Both the position numbers and the translations under genes were made by a program. DNA of 64,000 bases, taken from Gammaproteobacteria bacterium. Lineage in GTDB: Bacteria > Pseudomonadota > Gammaproteobacteria > Burkholderiales > Sulfuricellaceae. The stretch covers positions 1-64,000 of the forward strand of contig JAHJJI010000024.1 in assembly GCA_018823025.1 (NCBI GenBank), given 5' to 3'. Numbering within the stretch: position 1 is the first letter of the stretch; each line of letters opens with the position of its first letter. Of this stretch, positions 37,515 through 46,790 are shown piece by piece. Below the pieces are notes generated by a model that was given only the letters and a program-made list of their open reading frames with translations, had not been told where the DNA came from and did no database searches.

Positions 37515-37570
37515 CAGTCCTGAGTCCTGAAGTGTTGAGTCCCGATGCTTTTCCCAGGGATTCAGCACTT
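37515..37570. repeat. family A palindromic heptamer repeat, copy A3
   Basis: AGTCCTGAGTCCTGAAGTGTTGAGTCCCGA ... GGGATTCAGCACTTG. Confidence 0.75.
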
Positions 37571-37571
37571 G

Positions 37572-38174
37572 CTACTCTTGTCGTGGATTGGCGATGCTTT
37601 CGGCAGGTTTCAGCACGGAAGGTTTGGCATCTGGAGCGGCGGTTTTCTGTTTCGGTTGTATCACCGTGCGAACTCGGCCACGCGGGTTGCTGGCCGTGGC
37701 GGTTTCCTTGCCGCCGATTACCTGGAAGAATTCGGTCTTGCCGTCATAGGAAATATAGTTTCCCTGTGCCTCATCCAGGCCGCGTTTCATGCGTGCCTGG
37801 CTGAAAAGTTGCACCAGGTCCTTCCTCTGGTCGTATTCAATACGCAGGGCAAAGCCTTCGATATATTCGTCGTAGCCTTCGCGCTTCTGTCTGAAGCTGG
37901 CCAGGTTGCCATAAGCGGTCCCGAGCTGGAAACCGTCGGCATCTTCCTTGACTACCAGCTTGTTGGCGCGGATTTGCAGCGTGCCCTGGGTGAGGATGAC
38001 ATTGCCTTCGTAAATGCTGATTTTCTTGGCATCGTCAACAGTGGCGGTATCCGCCTCCAGGTTAATCGGCTTGTCCCGATCCGCTTTTTCCGCATGAGCC
38101 CAAGGCGCGGCTACCAGCAATAACGCTGTCCACAGGCAGATGAGGGGCGAAAGTTTAACGGTTGGGGTTTTCAT
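37572..38174 (-). CDS. lptA: lipopolysaccharide transport periplasmic protein LptA
   Basis: DRDKPINLEADTATVDDAKKISIYEGNVILTQGTLQIRA. Confidence 0.94.
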   Translation of the reverse strand: MKTPTVKLSPLICLWTALLLVAAPWAHAEKADRDKPINLEADTATVDDAKKISIYEGNVILTQGTLQIRANKLVVKEDADGFQLGTAYGNLASFRQKREGYDEYIEGFALRIEYDQRKDLVQLFSQARMKRGLDEAQGNYISYDGKTEFFQVIGGKETATASNPRGRVRTVIQPKQKTAAPDAKPSVLKPAESIANPRQE

Positions 38175-38730
38175 AACGGCCTTTGACGCGTGAAAACAAT
38201 TTCATCACGTGGGTTTTGTTGTTCAATTCTAAACCAACAGCGTCGACATTGGTATGTGCATCCCTAATGTTAACAGGCTTATCGGTCAGCGCCAGATCCT
38301 TGTCCGGAATAACATGCAGGTAGCTGGTCGTGAGCTTCAAGGTGCTTTTGCCGTCGAAAGCTTCGCGCGTGACCACGACGTTGCCGGTAAAGTGGGCGTG
38401 CTCCCCTTCCTTCGACAGTAGTCCCTTGGTCGACTGGACGTGCATTGGGGCCGCTCCGCGCTCGAAGCGGGTGAAATGCGGTTTGTCGAGATGGGTGCTG
38501 TCGTCATCCGGGTAATGCACCATCCTGGCTGCGGTCAGGGTATGGTGCGGCAATCCGTCTATGCCCATGCGGGTGGCGCTGAAATTATCCACGGTATAGT
38601 CGGGGTCATGCCGGCTGCTGCCGTCATTTTTCGGCTGAGGCGGCTGCACGGTGCGGTCGAGCCAGAACGACAGCATCGCCAGCAGCACCAGCAGACCGGC
38701 CGGGAACCAGAGTGTGAGGCGGTCGCGCAT
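38155..38730 (-). CDS. lptC: LPS export ABC transporter periplasmic protein LptC
   Basis: N-terminal TM; PDYTVDNFSATRMGIDGLPHHTLTAARMVHYPDDDSTHL. Confidence 0.92.
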   Translation of the reverse strand: MRDRLTLWFPAGLLVLLAMLSFWLDRTVQPPQPKNDGSSRHDPDYTVDNFSATRMGIDGLPHHTLTAARMVHYPDDDSTHLDKPHFTRFERGAAPMHVQSTKGLLSKEGEHAHFTGNVVVTREAFDGKSTLKLTTSYLHVIPDKDLALTDKPVNIRDAHTNVDAVGLELNNKTHVMKLFSRVKGRYENPNR

Positions 38731-38761
38731 CAGCCTGGTTGGAAAAATCGAGTCAGAAAGA

Positions 38762-39283
38762 TCATTTCAGATAAGGCGCCAACTGCATATCGAAAGTTCC
38801 CTGTGCCTGCATGATCAGCTCGCATAATTCGCGCACGGCGCCGCCGCCGCCTGGCAGTTGGGTGATGTAATGAGAGTGCTGCTTGACCAGTGCCGGGGCG
38901 GCGGGAACGCAAACAGCCAGGCCGCAGCGGCGCATTACCGGCAAGTCCACCACATCATCTCCCATGTAGGCGCATTCGGCCGGGTCGAGGCCGGATTTCT
39001 CCAACAGTTCGAGAAAGGCACTTAGTTTGTCCTCCGCACCCTGATAGAGATGGGTCACGCCCAGGTTGATGGCGCGCAGCGCTACCAGCTGCGAGGTTCG
39101 GCCGGTGATGATCGCCAGTTCGACACCGGAGCGTTTCAGCATTTTCATGCCGTGGCCGTCGAGAGAGTTGAATGCCTTGAATTCCTGGCCGTCGTCGGCC
39201 AGGTAGAGGCTGCCGTCGGTCATCACGCCATCCACGTCGAAGATGGCAAGCTTGATTTTTTTTGCGTGTTCGAAAGCGTCCAT
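38762..39283 (-). CDS. kdsC: KDO-8-phosphate phosphatase (HAD)
   Basis: KLAIFDVDGVMTDGSLYLADDGQEFKAFNSLDGHGMKML; YMGDDVVDLPVM. Confidence 0.94.
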   Translation of the reverse strand: MDAFEHAKKIKLAIFDVDGVMTDGSLYLADDGQEFKAFNSLDGHGMKMLKRSGVELAIITGRTSQLVALRAINLGVTHLYQGAEDKLSAFLELLEKSGLDPAECAYMGDDVVDLPVMRRCGLAVCVPAAPALVKQHSHYITQLPGGGGAVRELCELIMQAQGTFDMQLAPYLK

Positions 39284-39287
39284 TGTC

Positions 39288-39354
39288 TTCAGTCCTGAGT
39301 TCCGAGTGCTGAGTCCCGAGTGGGGGAGGTTTTACTTGGCACTCAGCACTGTTC
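39288..39354. repeat. family A palindromic heptamer repeat, copy A4
   Basis: CAGTCCTGAGTTCCGAGTGCTGAGTCCCGAGT ... ACTTGGCACTCAGCACTG. Confidence 0.85.
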
Positions 39355-40344
39355 TTAAACCACCCCTGCCCGCAGCAGGTCGTGCATATTGAGAGCGCCG
39401 ACCAGCCGGCCATCCGTGTCCACTACCAGCAGTCCGTTGATCTTGTGATGATCCATCATTTGCACCGCTTCCGCCGCCAGCTTTTCCGGGCCGATAGTGC
39501 GCGGGTTGCGGGTCATTACCTCGGCCACCCTGGCGGCGCGGATGTCGAACGTATGGTCGAGCGCGCGGCGCAGATCACCGTCGGTAAATAGCCCGAGCAG
39601 GCGATCTGCGTCGCCCACTATCGCGGTCATGCCCAGGCCTTTGCGCGACATTTCCAGCAACGCCTCGGTGAGCAGCGCTGTTTCCGGCACTTTGGGCAGA
39701 GCATCGCCGCTGTGCATCAGGTCGCCGACATGGACCAGCAGGCGCCGACCAAGGGCGCCGCCCGGATGGGATCGGGCGAAATCCTCGGCACCAAAGCCGC
39801 GCACGTCGAGCAGTGCGATCGCCAGTGCATCCCCCAGCGCCAGTGCCGCGGTGGTGCTGGCCGTCGGTGCCAGCCCCAAGGGGCAGGCTTCCTGCGCCAC
39901 GCTGACGTCGAGGTGTACGTCTGCCTCGCGCGCCATCGTGGAAACAGGATTGCCAGTCATGGTGATGAGTTTCGCCCCTCTGCGCTTGATGATCGGCAAG
40001 ATGGTGAGCAGTTCAGGACTCTCGCCGGAATTGGACAGGGCGATCAGCACGTCATCCGCCGTGATCATGCCAAGGTCGCCGTGGCTGGCCTCGCCCGGAT
40101 GGACGAAGAAGGCCGGCGTGCCGGTGCTGGCCATGGTTGAGGCGATCTTGCGCGCGATGTGACCGGATTTGCCCATGCCGCTCACCACAACCCTTCCTTG
40201 GCAGTGTAGAATCAATTCTAGTGCGCTGGTGAATTTGTCGTCCAGTCTGCCTATCAACGCCTCTACTGCTTTGGCTTCGATAGAGAGTACTTGGCGCGCG
40301 AGATCGAGAGCGTTGCGGTTGGATATCGTTTCAGTTGCATTCAT
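39355..40344 (-). CDS. kdsD: D-arabinose 5-phosphate isomerase (SIS + CBS domains)
   Basis: VVVSGMGKSGHIARKIASTMASTGTPAFFVHPGEASHGDLGMI; CBS repeats. Confidence 0.95.
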   Translation of the reverse strand: MNATETISNRNALDLARQVLSIEAKAVEALIGRLDDKFTSALELILHCQGRVVVSGMGKSGHIARKIASTMASTGTPAFFVHPGEASHGDLGMITADDVLIALSNSGESPELLTILPIIKRRGAKLITMTGNPVSTMAREADVHLDVSVAQEACPLGLAPTASTTAALALGDALAIALLDVRGFGAEDFARSHPGGALGRRLLVHVGDLMHSGDALPKVPETALLTEALLEMSRKGLGMTAIVGDADRLLGLFTDGDLRRALDHTFDIRAARVAEVMTRNPRTIGPEKLAAEAVQMMDHHKINGLLVVDTDGRLVGALNMHDLLRAGVV

Positions 40345-40402
40345 CCGCGCAAGTATACTAAACCATACCGGCTATTGCCTATCGTCCATTTCCTGATTCT
40401 TT

Positions 40403-42484
40403 ATGCATAACACCCTGCAACTTGTCCTGATCCTGCTTGCTGCCGCCGTGCTGGTGGTGGCTTTGTTTCGCTCGTTGCGTCTGCCCCCCTTGCTCGCTTA
40501 CCTGCTGGTAGGCATGGTGATCGGCCCCCATGCGTTGGGGTGGTTGCCAGAAAGTAGCGAAACCAGCTACCTGGCCGAATTCGGGGTGGTATTCCTGATG
40601 TTCAGCATCGGTCTCGAATTCAGTCTGCCGCAATTGAAGGCCATGCAGAGGATCGTGTTCGGTCTGGGCGGCGCGCAGGTGCTGCTGACCTTGGCGCTGG
40701 TACTGGCGGCGTGCATGTTCATGGGTTTGAGCTGGCAGGCAGGCGTGGCGCTGGGCGGCATTCTGGCAATGTCCTCAACCGCTATCGTCAGCAAGCTGCT
40801 GGCCGAGAAGGTGGAACTGCATTCCCGCCACGGCCGCGAAATTGTCGGCGTACTGTTGTTCCAGGACTTGGCGGTGGTGCCACTGCTGGTTCTGATTCCC
40901 GCCCTGGCTGCCGGCGATCACAACCTGGGCTGGACGATGGCGGAAGCCTTCATCAAGGCAGCAGTGCTGCTGGCGGTGCTGCTGGTTTTCGGTCAGCGCC
41001 TCCTGCGTCCGTGGTTTCATCTCGTTGCCGGGCACAAAACCTCCGAACTGTTCATGCTCAACGTATTGCTGGTAACCCTCGGCCTCGCCTACCTGACCGA
41101 GCTTGCCGGTTTGTCGATGGCGCTGGGTGCCTTTCTTGCCGGGATCCTGATTTCAGAGACCGAATATCGCTATCAGGTGGAGGCCGATATCCAGCCTTTC
41201 CGCGATGTGCTGCTCGGCCTGTTCTTTGTCACCATCGGCATGCAGCTTGACCTCTCCGCGGTGGCTGACAATTTCGTTTGGGTGATGGCGCTGCTGTTCC
41301 TGCTGGTAGTTGGCAAGGCGCTGCTGATCGGCATCCTGAGTCGCTTTTCCGGCAGCGAGCTTTCAGTTTCCATTCGTACCGGGCTGGCGCTGGCCCAGGG
41401 AGGTGAATTCGGCTTTGTTCTGCTGACCTTGGCCGGAGGCGTGCATCTGATTGACGGGCCTGTCATGCAGGTAACCCTCTCGGCCATGCTGCTTTCGATG
41501 CTGGCGGCGCCATTCATCATTCAATATAGCGAAGCCATCGTGCAGAAGGTGTGCGGCGGTGAATGGGTGAATCGCGCCCGCGAATTGCATGAAGTCGCAG
41601 TGCGCAGTGCGGCCAGCGACCAGCATGTTATTGTCTGCGGTTATGGCCGTAGCGGGCAGAATCTGGCGCGTTTTCTGGAGCAGGAAAATATTTCGTTCAT
41701 TGCCCTGGATCAGGATGCACAGCGCGTCAAGGCAGCGGCGGTGGCGGGCGAAAGCGTGGTCTACGGCGATGCGAGCCGGCGCGAAGTATTGATGGCGGCC
41801 GGGTTGAACCGCGCCAAGGCGCTGGTAGTGACCTACGCCGATGTGAAATCATCGCTGCGGGTGCTGCAGCATGCCCATGAAATGCGCCCTGACCTGGCTG
41901 TGATTGTGCGCACGCTGGATGATACGGATCTGGAAAAGCTGCGGGATGCCGGTGCTACCGAAGTCGTGCCGGAAGTGCTGGAAGGCAGCCTGATGCTGGC
42001 GTCTCACACCCTGATGCTGCTTGGCGTACCTCTGTCGCGCGTAGTCAGACGCGTGCGCCAGATTCGGGAGGCACGCTACAACCTGCTGCGCGGCTTCTTT
42101 CACGGCGCCACCGACCAGGATGATGAGTTGAGCGAAAAAATGCAGCCGCGCCTGCATACCGTCGCCCTCGGCGAAGGGGGCGCGGCGGTGGGGAAAACGC
42201 TCGCCGATCTGGATCTGGACAGCCTGCTGGTGCAGGTGACAGCGGTCCGGCGACGCAATATCCGCGCACTGGAGCCGCAGCCGGAAACCATGCTGCAGGC
42301 GGGCGACGTAGTGGTGCTGCTGGGAGCGCCGGAGAACTTGGCAGCGGCTGAGCTCAGGCTGTTGCAGGGGCAGGCTGATGCCCTTTCCGGCGTGAATTTG
42401 AATGGCGTTACTGAGTTAAAAATAAATCAGCTCTGCCCCCGGTTCCCCCTGACGTCCCATTGTTCTACAGCCATAAATAGATAA
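40403..42484 (+). CDS. CPA2-family monovalent cation:proton antiporter with TrkA-N/TrkA-C domains (Kef/YbaL-like)
   Basis: LLAYLLVGMVIGPHALGWL; AEFGVVFLMFSIGLEFSL; HVIVCGYGRSGQNLARFLEQENISFIALDQD. Confidence 0.93.
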   Translation: MHNTLQLVLILLAAAVLVVALFRSLRLPPLLAYLLVGMVIGPHALGWLPESSETSYLAEFGVVFLMFSIGLEFSLPQLKAMQRIVFGLGGAQVLLTLALVLAACMFMGLSWQAGVALGGILAMSSTAIVSKLLAEKVELHSRHGREIVGVLLFQDLAVVPLLVLIPALAAGDHNLGWTMAEAFIKAAVLLAVLLVFGQRLLRPWFHLVAGHKTSELFMLNVLLVTLGLAYLTELAGLSMALGAFLAGILISETEYRYQVEADIQPFRDVLLGLFFVTIGMQLDLSAVADNFVWVMALLFLLVVGKALLIGILSRFSGSELSVSIRTGLALAQGGEFGFVLLTLAGGVHLIDGPVMQVTLSAMLLSMLAAPFIIQYSEAIVQKVCGGEWVNRARELHEVAVRSAASDQHVIVCGYGRSGQNLARFLEQENISFIALDQDAQRVKAAAVAGESVVYGDASRREVLMAAGLNRAKALVVTYADVKSSLRVLQHAHEMRPDLAVIVRTLDDTDLEKLRDAGATEVVPEVLEGSLMLASHTLMLLGVPLSRVVRRVRQIREARYNLLRGFFHGATDQDDELSEKMQPRLHTVALGEGGAAVGKTLADLDLDSLLVQVTAVRRRNIRALEPQPETMLQAGDVVVLLGAPENLAAAELRLLQGQADALSGVNLNGVTELKINQLCPRFPLTSHCSTAINR

Positions 42485-42507
42485 AGCCCGCCGGAAGCGG
42501 GCTTTAT
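42481..42507. terminator. Rho-independent terminator between convergent genes
   Basis: ATAAAGCCCGCCGGAAGCGGGCTTTAT. Confidence 0.85.
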
Positions 42508-42525
42508 CTTTGGCTATTCCCTGAG

Positions 42526-43179
42526 TTACATCGCTTTGCAGACGGTGTACTGGTTAGCTTCGCTATAAGTTGCTGCAGCTGCGCCGGGAGCCGTGTTAAC
42601 GCCGGCGGCACCCAGTGTGGCGAGGACGCTGCCCTGGTTAGGAAGGCCGTCGTCAAATTGGGTGTCGATAGCACGCGCTGCCTTGCCTGGCACCTGTGAC
42701 AGGCATACGGAGAACACGGCGGTGCCGGTGGCCGGGGTAACGCCGGTGCCGACGCCGGTCAAGGCGTTGAATGCGTTGCGGGGCAGGGCAGCCACTCCGA
42801 TATCAGCTGGGTTGCCGGAGATGAAGCCGGCTGCCTTGAGGGCTTGCCAGAAAGCGACGGACTCGCCGCCAGCGGTGAAGGTGTTGGCCTGTGTGATCGT
42901 GATTATGCCGTTATTGTTGCCGCCGGCAGTGATGTTTGCCCAGGGGCCGCCGCGTGCCCGCAACGTGGCGAGGTTCCCGTCGTCGCCTGGCAATCTGCGG
43001 AAGCGATCGATATAGGAGTTGTAGGCTGCGGTGACACCGTTCATGTCATTGACGGCGTTTTTGATCTTGGCGTTCTCGATCATCTCTTGCCCCTTCAGCA
43101 CGCCGCCCAGCAACAGGCCTATGATCACCAGCACAATGGCGATTTCCACCAGGGTAAAACCAGATTGGGCTTTTTTCAT
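42526..43179 (-). CDS. prepilin-type N-terminal cleavage domain protein (pilin/pseudopilin)
   Basis: MKKAQSGFTLVEIAIVLVIIGLLLGGVLKGQEMIENAKIK. Confidence 0.92.
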   Translation of the reverse strand: MKKAQSGFTLVEIAIVLVIIGLLLGGVLKGQEMIENAKIKNAVNDMNGVTAAYNSYIDRFRRLPGDDGNLATLRARGGPWANITAGGNNNGIITITQANTFTAGGESVAFWQALKAAGFISGNPADIGVAALPRNAFNALTGVGTGVTPATGTAVFSVCLSQVPGKAARAIDTQFDDGLPNQGSVLATLGAAGVNTAPGAAAATYSEANQYTVCKAM

Positions 43180-43438
43180 TTCGATCCTCTTAATGTTCAA
43201 TCATCAGATAGGTTGGTCAGGGATAGGCTTGTTATTTTAATTATCGGTTATTTTAACGGTAAGTTTAGGTAAATTACTTGGTAAGGTCTAGTGGAATTTG
43301 CTGATTAACCGATTTTGTTAATGTGATACTTCAAGTTGTAAGGTATTTGTTTCGCTTCCGGCGCCTTTGATCCGCTCTCGAAAAAAGGGTTACGTGTGAA
43401 GTTGCTTGCGACATTTGAGGTGTTGCTCTTGATCCATC

Positions 43439-44200
43439 TCAGGGCAGCTTGCCGGCGGTGACCATGCGGTTGAACAGGATGTTGGGGGAGAGCCAGATGA
43501 CGATATCGTCGAAAGTAGCCGTCGGTGTTTTGCTGACAAAATTGGCATTGGCTGTGGCTGTTCCGGCGGTTATCAACTGGTTGTCTTGTTCATCCACATC
43601 GGTGCCGAGAGGTAATTGGGTTCCTTGGGGGTAATAGGCACCGTTGCCGTTCTTGCCGTGAGAAATGACCACGACGGGGACAGTGCTGGAAAGGATGCTT
43701 CCCCCTCCCGTGCTGAGCAGGGTCATGTCTCCTTGCGAACACAGTGCAAAGGCGGCAAGTGTAGGGTTGGATGGGGGCGGGACAGCGCAACTGGCGAAGG
43801 TGATTTGCGGGATAGTGCGTGTGAATTCCCTTGTTACCCTGTAGGTGTATCGCTTTCCCCATGCATCGGTTTCATTGACTCCCAGCGTTGCCCACGGGAG
43901 TGCCCCGGCAACATTGGTACAGCCTGCCGCAACAAAGGGTGCGGGTTCGAGGCCCGCGCCAGTTGCGCCGGTCTGAATAGTTGCCGATGCGGGGCACGGC
44001 AGGCGCCCATTGGCAATGGCGAAACCAATCAGCGCTTCCTTGATCTCTTCCAGCGCTTTCTGGGTCTCGCCGATTCGGCGCTGCTCGACCTGTGCGGCAA
44101 GCGGCATCAGCAGACCGCCAAGCAGCAAGCCAACAATCACCAGAACAATGGCCATCTCGACTAAAGTAAAGCCGGATGATTTATGGAGGTATGACTTCAT
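43439..44200 (-). CDS. prepilin-type N-terminal cleavage domain protein (minor pseudopilin)
   Basis: SSGFTLVEMAIVLVIVGLLLGGLLMPL. Confidence 0.9.
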   Translation of the reverse strand: MKSYLHKSSGFTLVEMAIVLVIVGLLLGGLLMPLAAQVEQRRIGETQKALEEIKEALIGFAIANGRLPCPASATIQTGATGAGLEPAPFVAAGCTNVAGALPWATLGVNETDAWGKRYTYRVTREFTRTIPQITFASCAVPPPSNPTLAAFALCSQGDMTLLSTGGGSILSSTVPVVVISHGKNGNGAYYPQGTQLPLGTDVDEQDNQLITAGTATANANFVSKTPTATFDDIVIWLSPNILFNRMVTAGKLP

Positions 44201-44254
44201 GGCTATGCCTTGATTAGAGGGCGAGATGTTTATGGCTGTTAATCCTTAATTTAG

Positions 44255-46285
44255 TCATTCGCTACGCAGCTGGAAATTTCGTAGAGTGACACCCTGGGCA
44301 GCAGTCCCGGAACGGAAGCCGCCGGTGAAGCCAAAATAAACCGAGTTCAAAGGGGTGTCGAGGATGATGCAGCGGTTGATGGTGGGCGTTTTCGCGGCAC
44401 GATTCAGATCAACGACGACATCGTCGCAGTCCGTGCAATCCACCCAGGTGGTGATGCGGGCGTAGGTATTGGGTGCTACATGATTTGCCGGGTTGCAGAT
44501 GGAACAACCGGCATTGCAGCCGGTGTGAATTTCGATGCGCTGGTTGTGGAGCAGGGGACTCGACTCCTCGAACTTGTTGGCCGGACTGTGGCGGCAACCC
44601 GCAGCGGTGCCATTACAGGCGGAGGTGGGGTTGCCGTTGGTGAGTGAGTGATCGAGGTTGCCGTGGGCCATGATGGCGGTGTGGTTTTCGCTTGGGTCGG
44701 CATTGCCCGCATCCTTGTGCACATCGGTTTCGATAATGAATGAAAGAGTGCCCCACATATCCCCGGGTGCGGCGCCGAGGGCCAGTGCTCCCATGTCAGC
44801 CCCGCGTCCGCAGACGGCAGTCGGGGCGCCAATGTCGTTGCGCACCATCTGGAAGGTGAAACCGTTACCCCGGTCGGTACCGGTTCCGGTGAGCGCGTAG
44901 GTGTCGGCAGTGGAAAACTGGTAGTCATAATAGGCGCGCAGGACCTTGCCGGCGAGCGGGATGGTGCTGGGGAACCAGAAGCAGCCGCCCGAAGTGCCAA
45001 CGGCGTTGGTAACGGTTACCGTCTTGTCGGTGGCATTGGTGGTGACGCCGACACCGGCTGCGACGAAGCTGGCAAAGTTGCTGGCAAATGACTTCTGCGT
45101 GGCCCCTGCGGGCAGGCCTTTGATGCAGCGGGCGACGTCGGCGCTCGCGGAAGTGTAGTTGAAGTGTGTGGCGCCAGTGTAGGCTCCGCTGGCCGGGAAG
45201 ATAGTCGCATTGGCGCCTTCGAGATAATTGGCTATAACCAGTTTTTCGGCGGCGGTGGCCCGGCTCTGGCTGGTGGTACGCTCGCCGCTGAAAAACAGTA
45301 CGGCACTACAGCCGGTGGTGCCATTCACCGTCGCTGCGGTAGCGGGCTTGGCGTAGAGCAGATTGTCTTTCCAGTGATTGCGTACATTAATGTCTGAGAC
45401 CGGGATGGTGATAATGTTGTCCACACCTTTGTTGCCGACCGAGGCGGTGGGCAAGGTGGCCGGCGACAAGTTGTTGAGGTAGTTGGCCAAGTCTCCCATC
45501 AGGGTGTCTATGTCTTTCTTGAAATCGCTGCGTTTTTTTACACGGTCGAAAATATCCCTGTTGGCAATCCAGATGGCCTGGTCGTTGTTGGTGCCGTTGG
45601 CGAAGCTGGCGGCAGTACTGAGTGTGATGGTGCTGGTGACACCAACGATTGCCGAGATGGGTGCATTTTCCAGATAGTCGGTGGACGTATTGCTGCCACC
45701 GCATTCGGAAGCGCCAGCGGGTGTTCGGGTTTGGCCGCCAATGGCGGATCGCGGGGCGAATATCACGGCTAATGGACGTTCGTGGGGAGTAGCGCCAGCC
45801 ACGATGGTTCCGCCAGCATCCTGGACAATGAATTGCCCCGTGGCATCCCAGTTGAAGTTGGTGGTCTTGGGGTTGTCCTTGCCGCGTCCGGAAATGGCGT
45901 ACCAAAGGCATTCGCCACCACTGTCGCGCAATGCGGGCAGGCCCAGGGTTCTCCACGGCAGCCGACCGATGACTGACACGTCGGTCGCTCCACAAGATGG
46001 TTCGGCTATGCCGTCATTGTTTGTGTCGGGGCAGGGAAGAAAGCCGAATACTGTATTGGCATGCGTATCACGGTAGGTGGCTGCAAAACCGACCAGCGCT
46101 TCCTTCGCCTGTGCCAGTGCTGCCGTAGTAATTTTGTCGCGATCGAGTTGCTGATTCGATTTATTGAGTGCGTTGACCAGCAGGAATGCAGCACCGATCC
46201 CGATAAGGGTCAGAATAATCAGAATGGCTGAACCATGCTGACTCTTACGGCTGGACGTGCAATTGGGAAGAGGGCGTATCCGCAT
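44255..46285 (-). CDS. large pilin-like protein with C-terminal L-type-lectin-like domain
   Basis: SQHGSAILIILTLIGIGAAFLLVNAL N-terminus; C-terminal FWFPSTIPLAGKVLRAYYDYQF...DRGNGFTFQMV...VYFGFTGGF. Confidence 0.75.
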   Translation of the reverse strand: MRIRPLPNCTSSRKSQHGSAILIILTLIGIGAAFLLVNALNKSNQQLDRDKITTAALAQAKEALVGFAATYRDTHANTVFGFLPCPDTNNDGIAEPSCGATDVSVIGRLPWRTLGLPALRDSGGECLWYAISGRGKDNPKTTNFNWDATGQFIVQDAGGTIVAGATPHERPLAVIFAPRSAIGGQTRTPAGASECGGSNTSTDYLENAPISAIVGVTSTITLSTAASFANGTNNDQAIWIANRDIFDRVKKRSDFKKDIDTLMGDLANYLNNLSPATLPTASVGNKGVDNIITIPVSDINVRNHWKDNLLYAKPATAATVNGTTGCSAVLFFSGERTTSQSRATAAEKLVIANYLEGANATIFPASGAYTGATHFNYTSASADVARCIKGLPAGATQKSFASNFASFVAAGVGVTTNATDKTVTVTNAVGTSGGCFWFPSTIPLAGKVLRAYYDYQFSTADTYALTGTGTDRGNGFTFQMVRNDIGAPTAVCGRGADMGALALGAAPGDMWGTLSFIIETDVHKDAGNADPSENHTAIMAHGNLDHSLTNGNPTSACNGTAAGCRHSPANKFEESSPLLHNQRIEIHTGCNAGCSICNPANHVAPNTYARITTWVDCTDCDDVVVDLNRAAKTPTINRCIILDTPLNSVYFGFTGGFRSGTAAQGVTLRNFQLRSE

Positions 46286-46295
46286 GGCTTTGCCT

Positions 46296-46778
46296 CTATT
46301 TTGCGGTTCCCGAAGACGCGGAGCCGTTAGCTTCTTCGAAGCCCTCGCGTACTTTGCCTTTGGTGGTGTCGAACGTCTGCCCCACCTTTAAATTGACCTG
46401 CCTGCTCGAAGGCAGTATCAGCAGGGCGGAAGGTTTGGATGTCTGCCCCTGTTGTACGGCTATGCCTTGGGGGGTTTCGTTCTCATTCTGTGGGAATTGG
46501 TTGATCCAGGCAGTGTTTTTTCCGCTGCTGCGCCGGACAATGCCATTCAGGGTGATTTGTTCAGTCGTACTGAGCGTGCTGCTTCCGCCACTTTTTTGAC
46601 GTAGCCGGTCGAGCATGGCTCGCTCATCGGGGCTGAAAAACAATCGGCCGATTTTATTTGATTCCATAGAGGCTTCAGTTCGTAGCTGGTCAGGATCCTC
46701 GCGTGGAGGCTCCGTGCCGGCACAGACGGCATGGCCAGACAGGGAAGTAATCATCAGCAGAAATATCAGGCGTGCCAT
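46296..46778 (-). CDS. hypothetical secreted pilus-assembly protein (MshK/PilP-like position)
   Basis: signal peptide; operon position after PilO-like gene; ITLNGIVRRSSGKNTAWINQFPQNE. Confidence 0.65.
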   Translation of the reverse strand: MARLIFLLMITSLSGHAVCAGTEPPREDPDQLRTEASMESNKIGRLFFSPDERAMLDRLRQKSGGSSTLSTTEQITLNGIVRRSSGKNTAWINQFPQNENETPQGIAVQQGQTSKPSALLILPSSRQVNLKVGQTFDTTKGKVREGFEEANGSASSGTAK

Positions 46779-46790
46779 GTTTGTTCGCTT

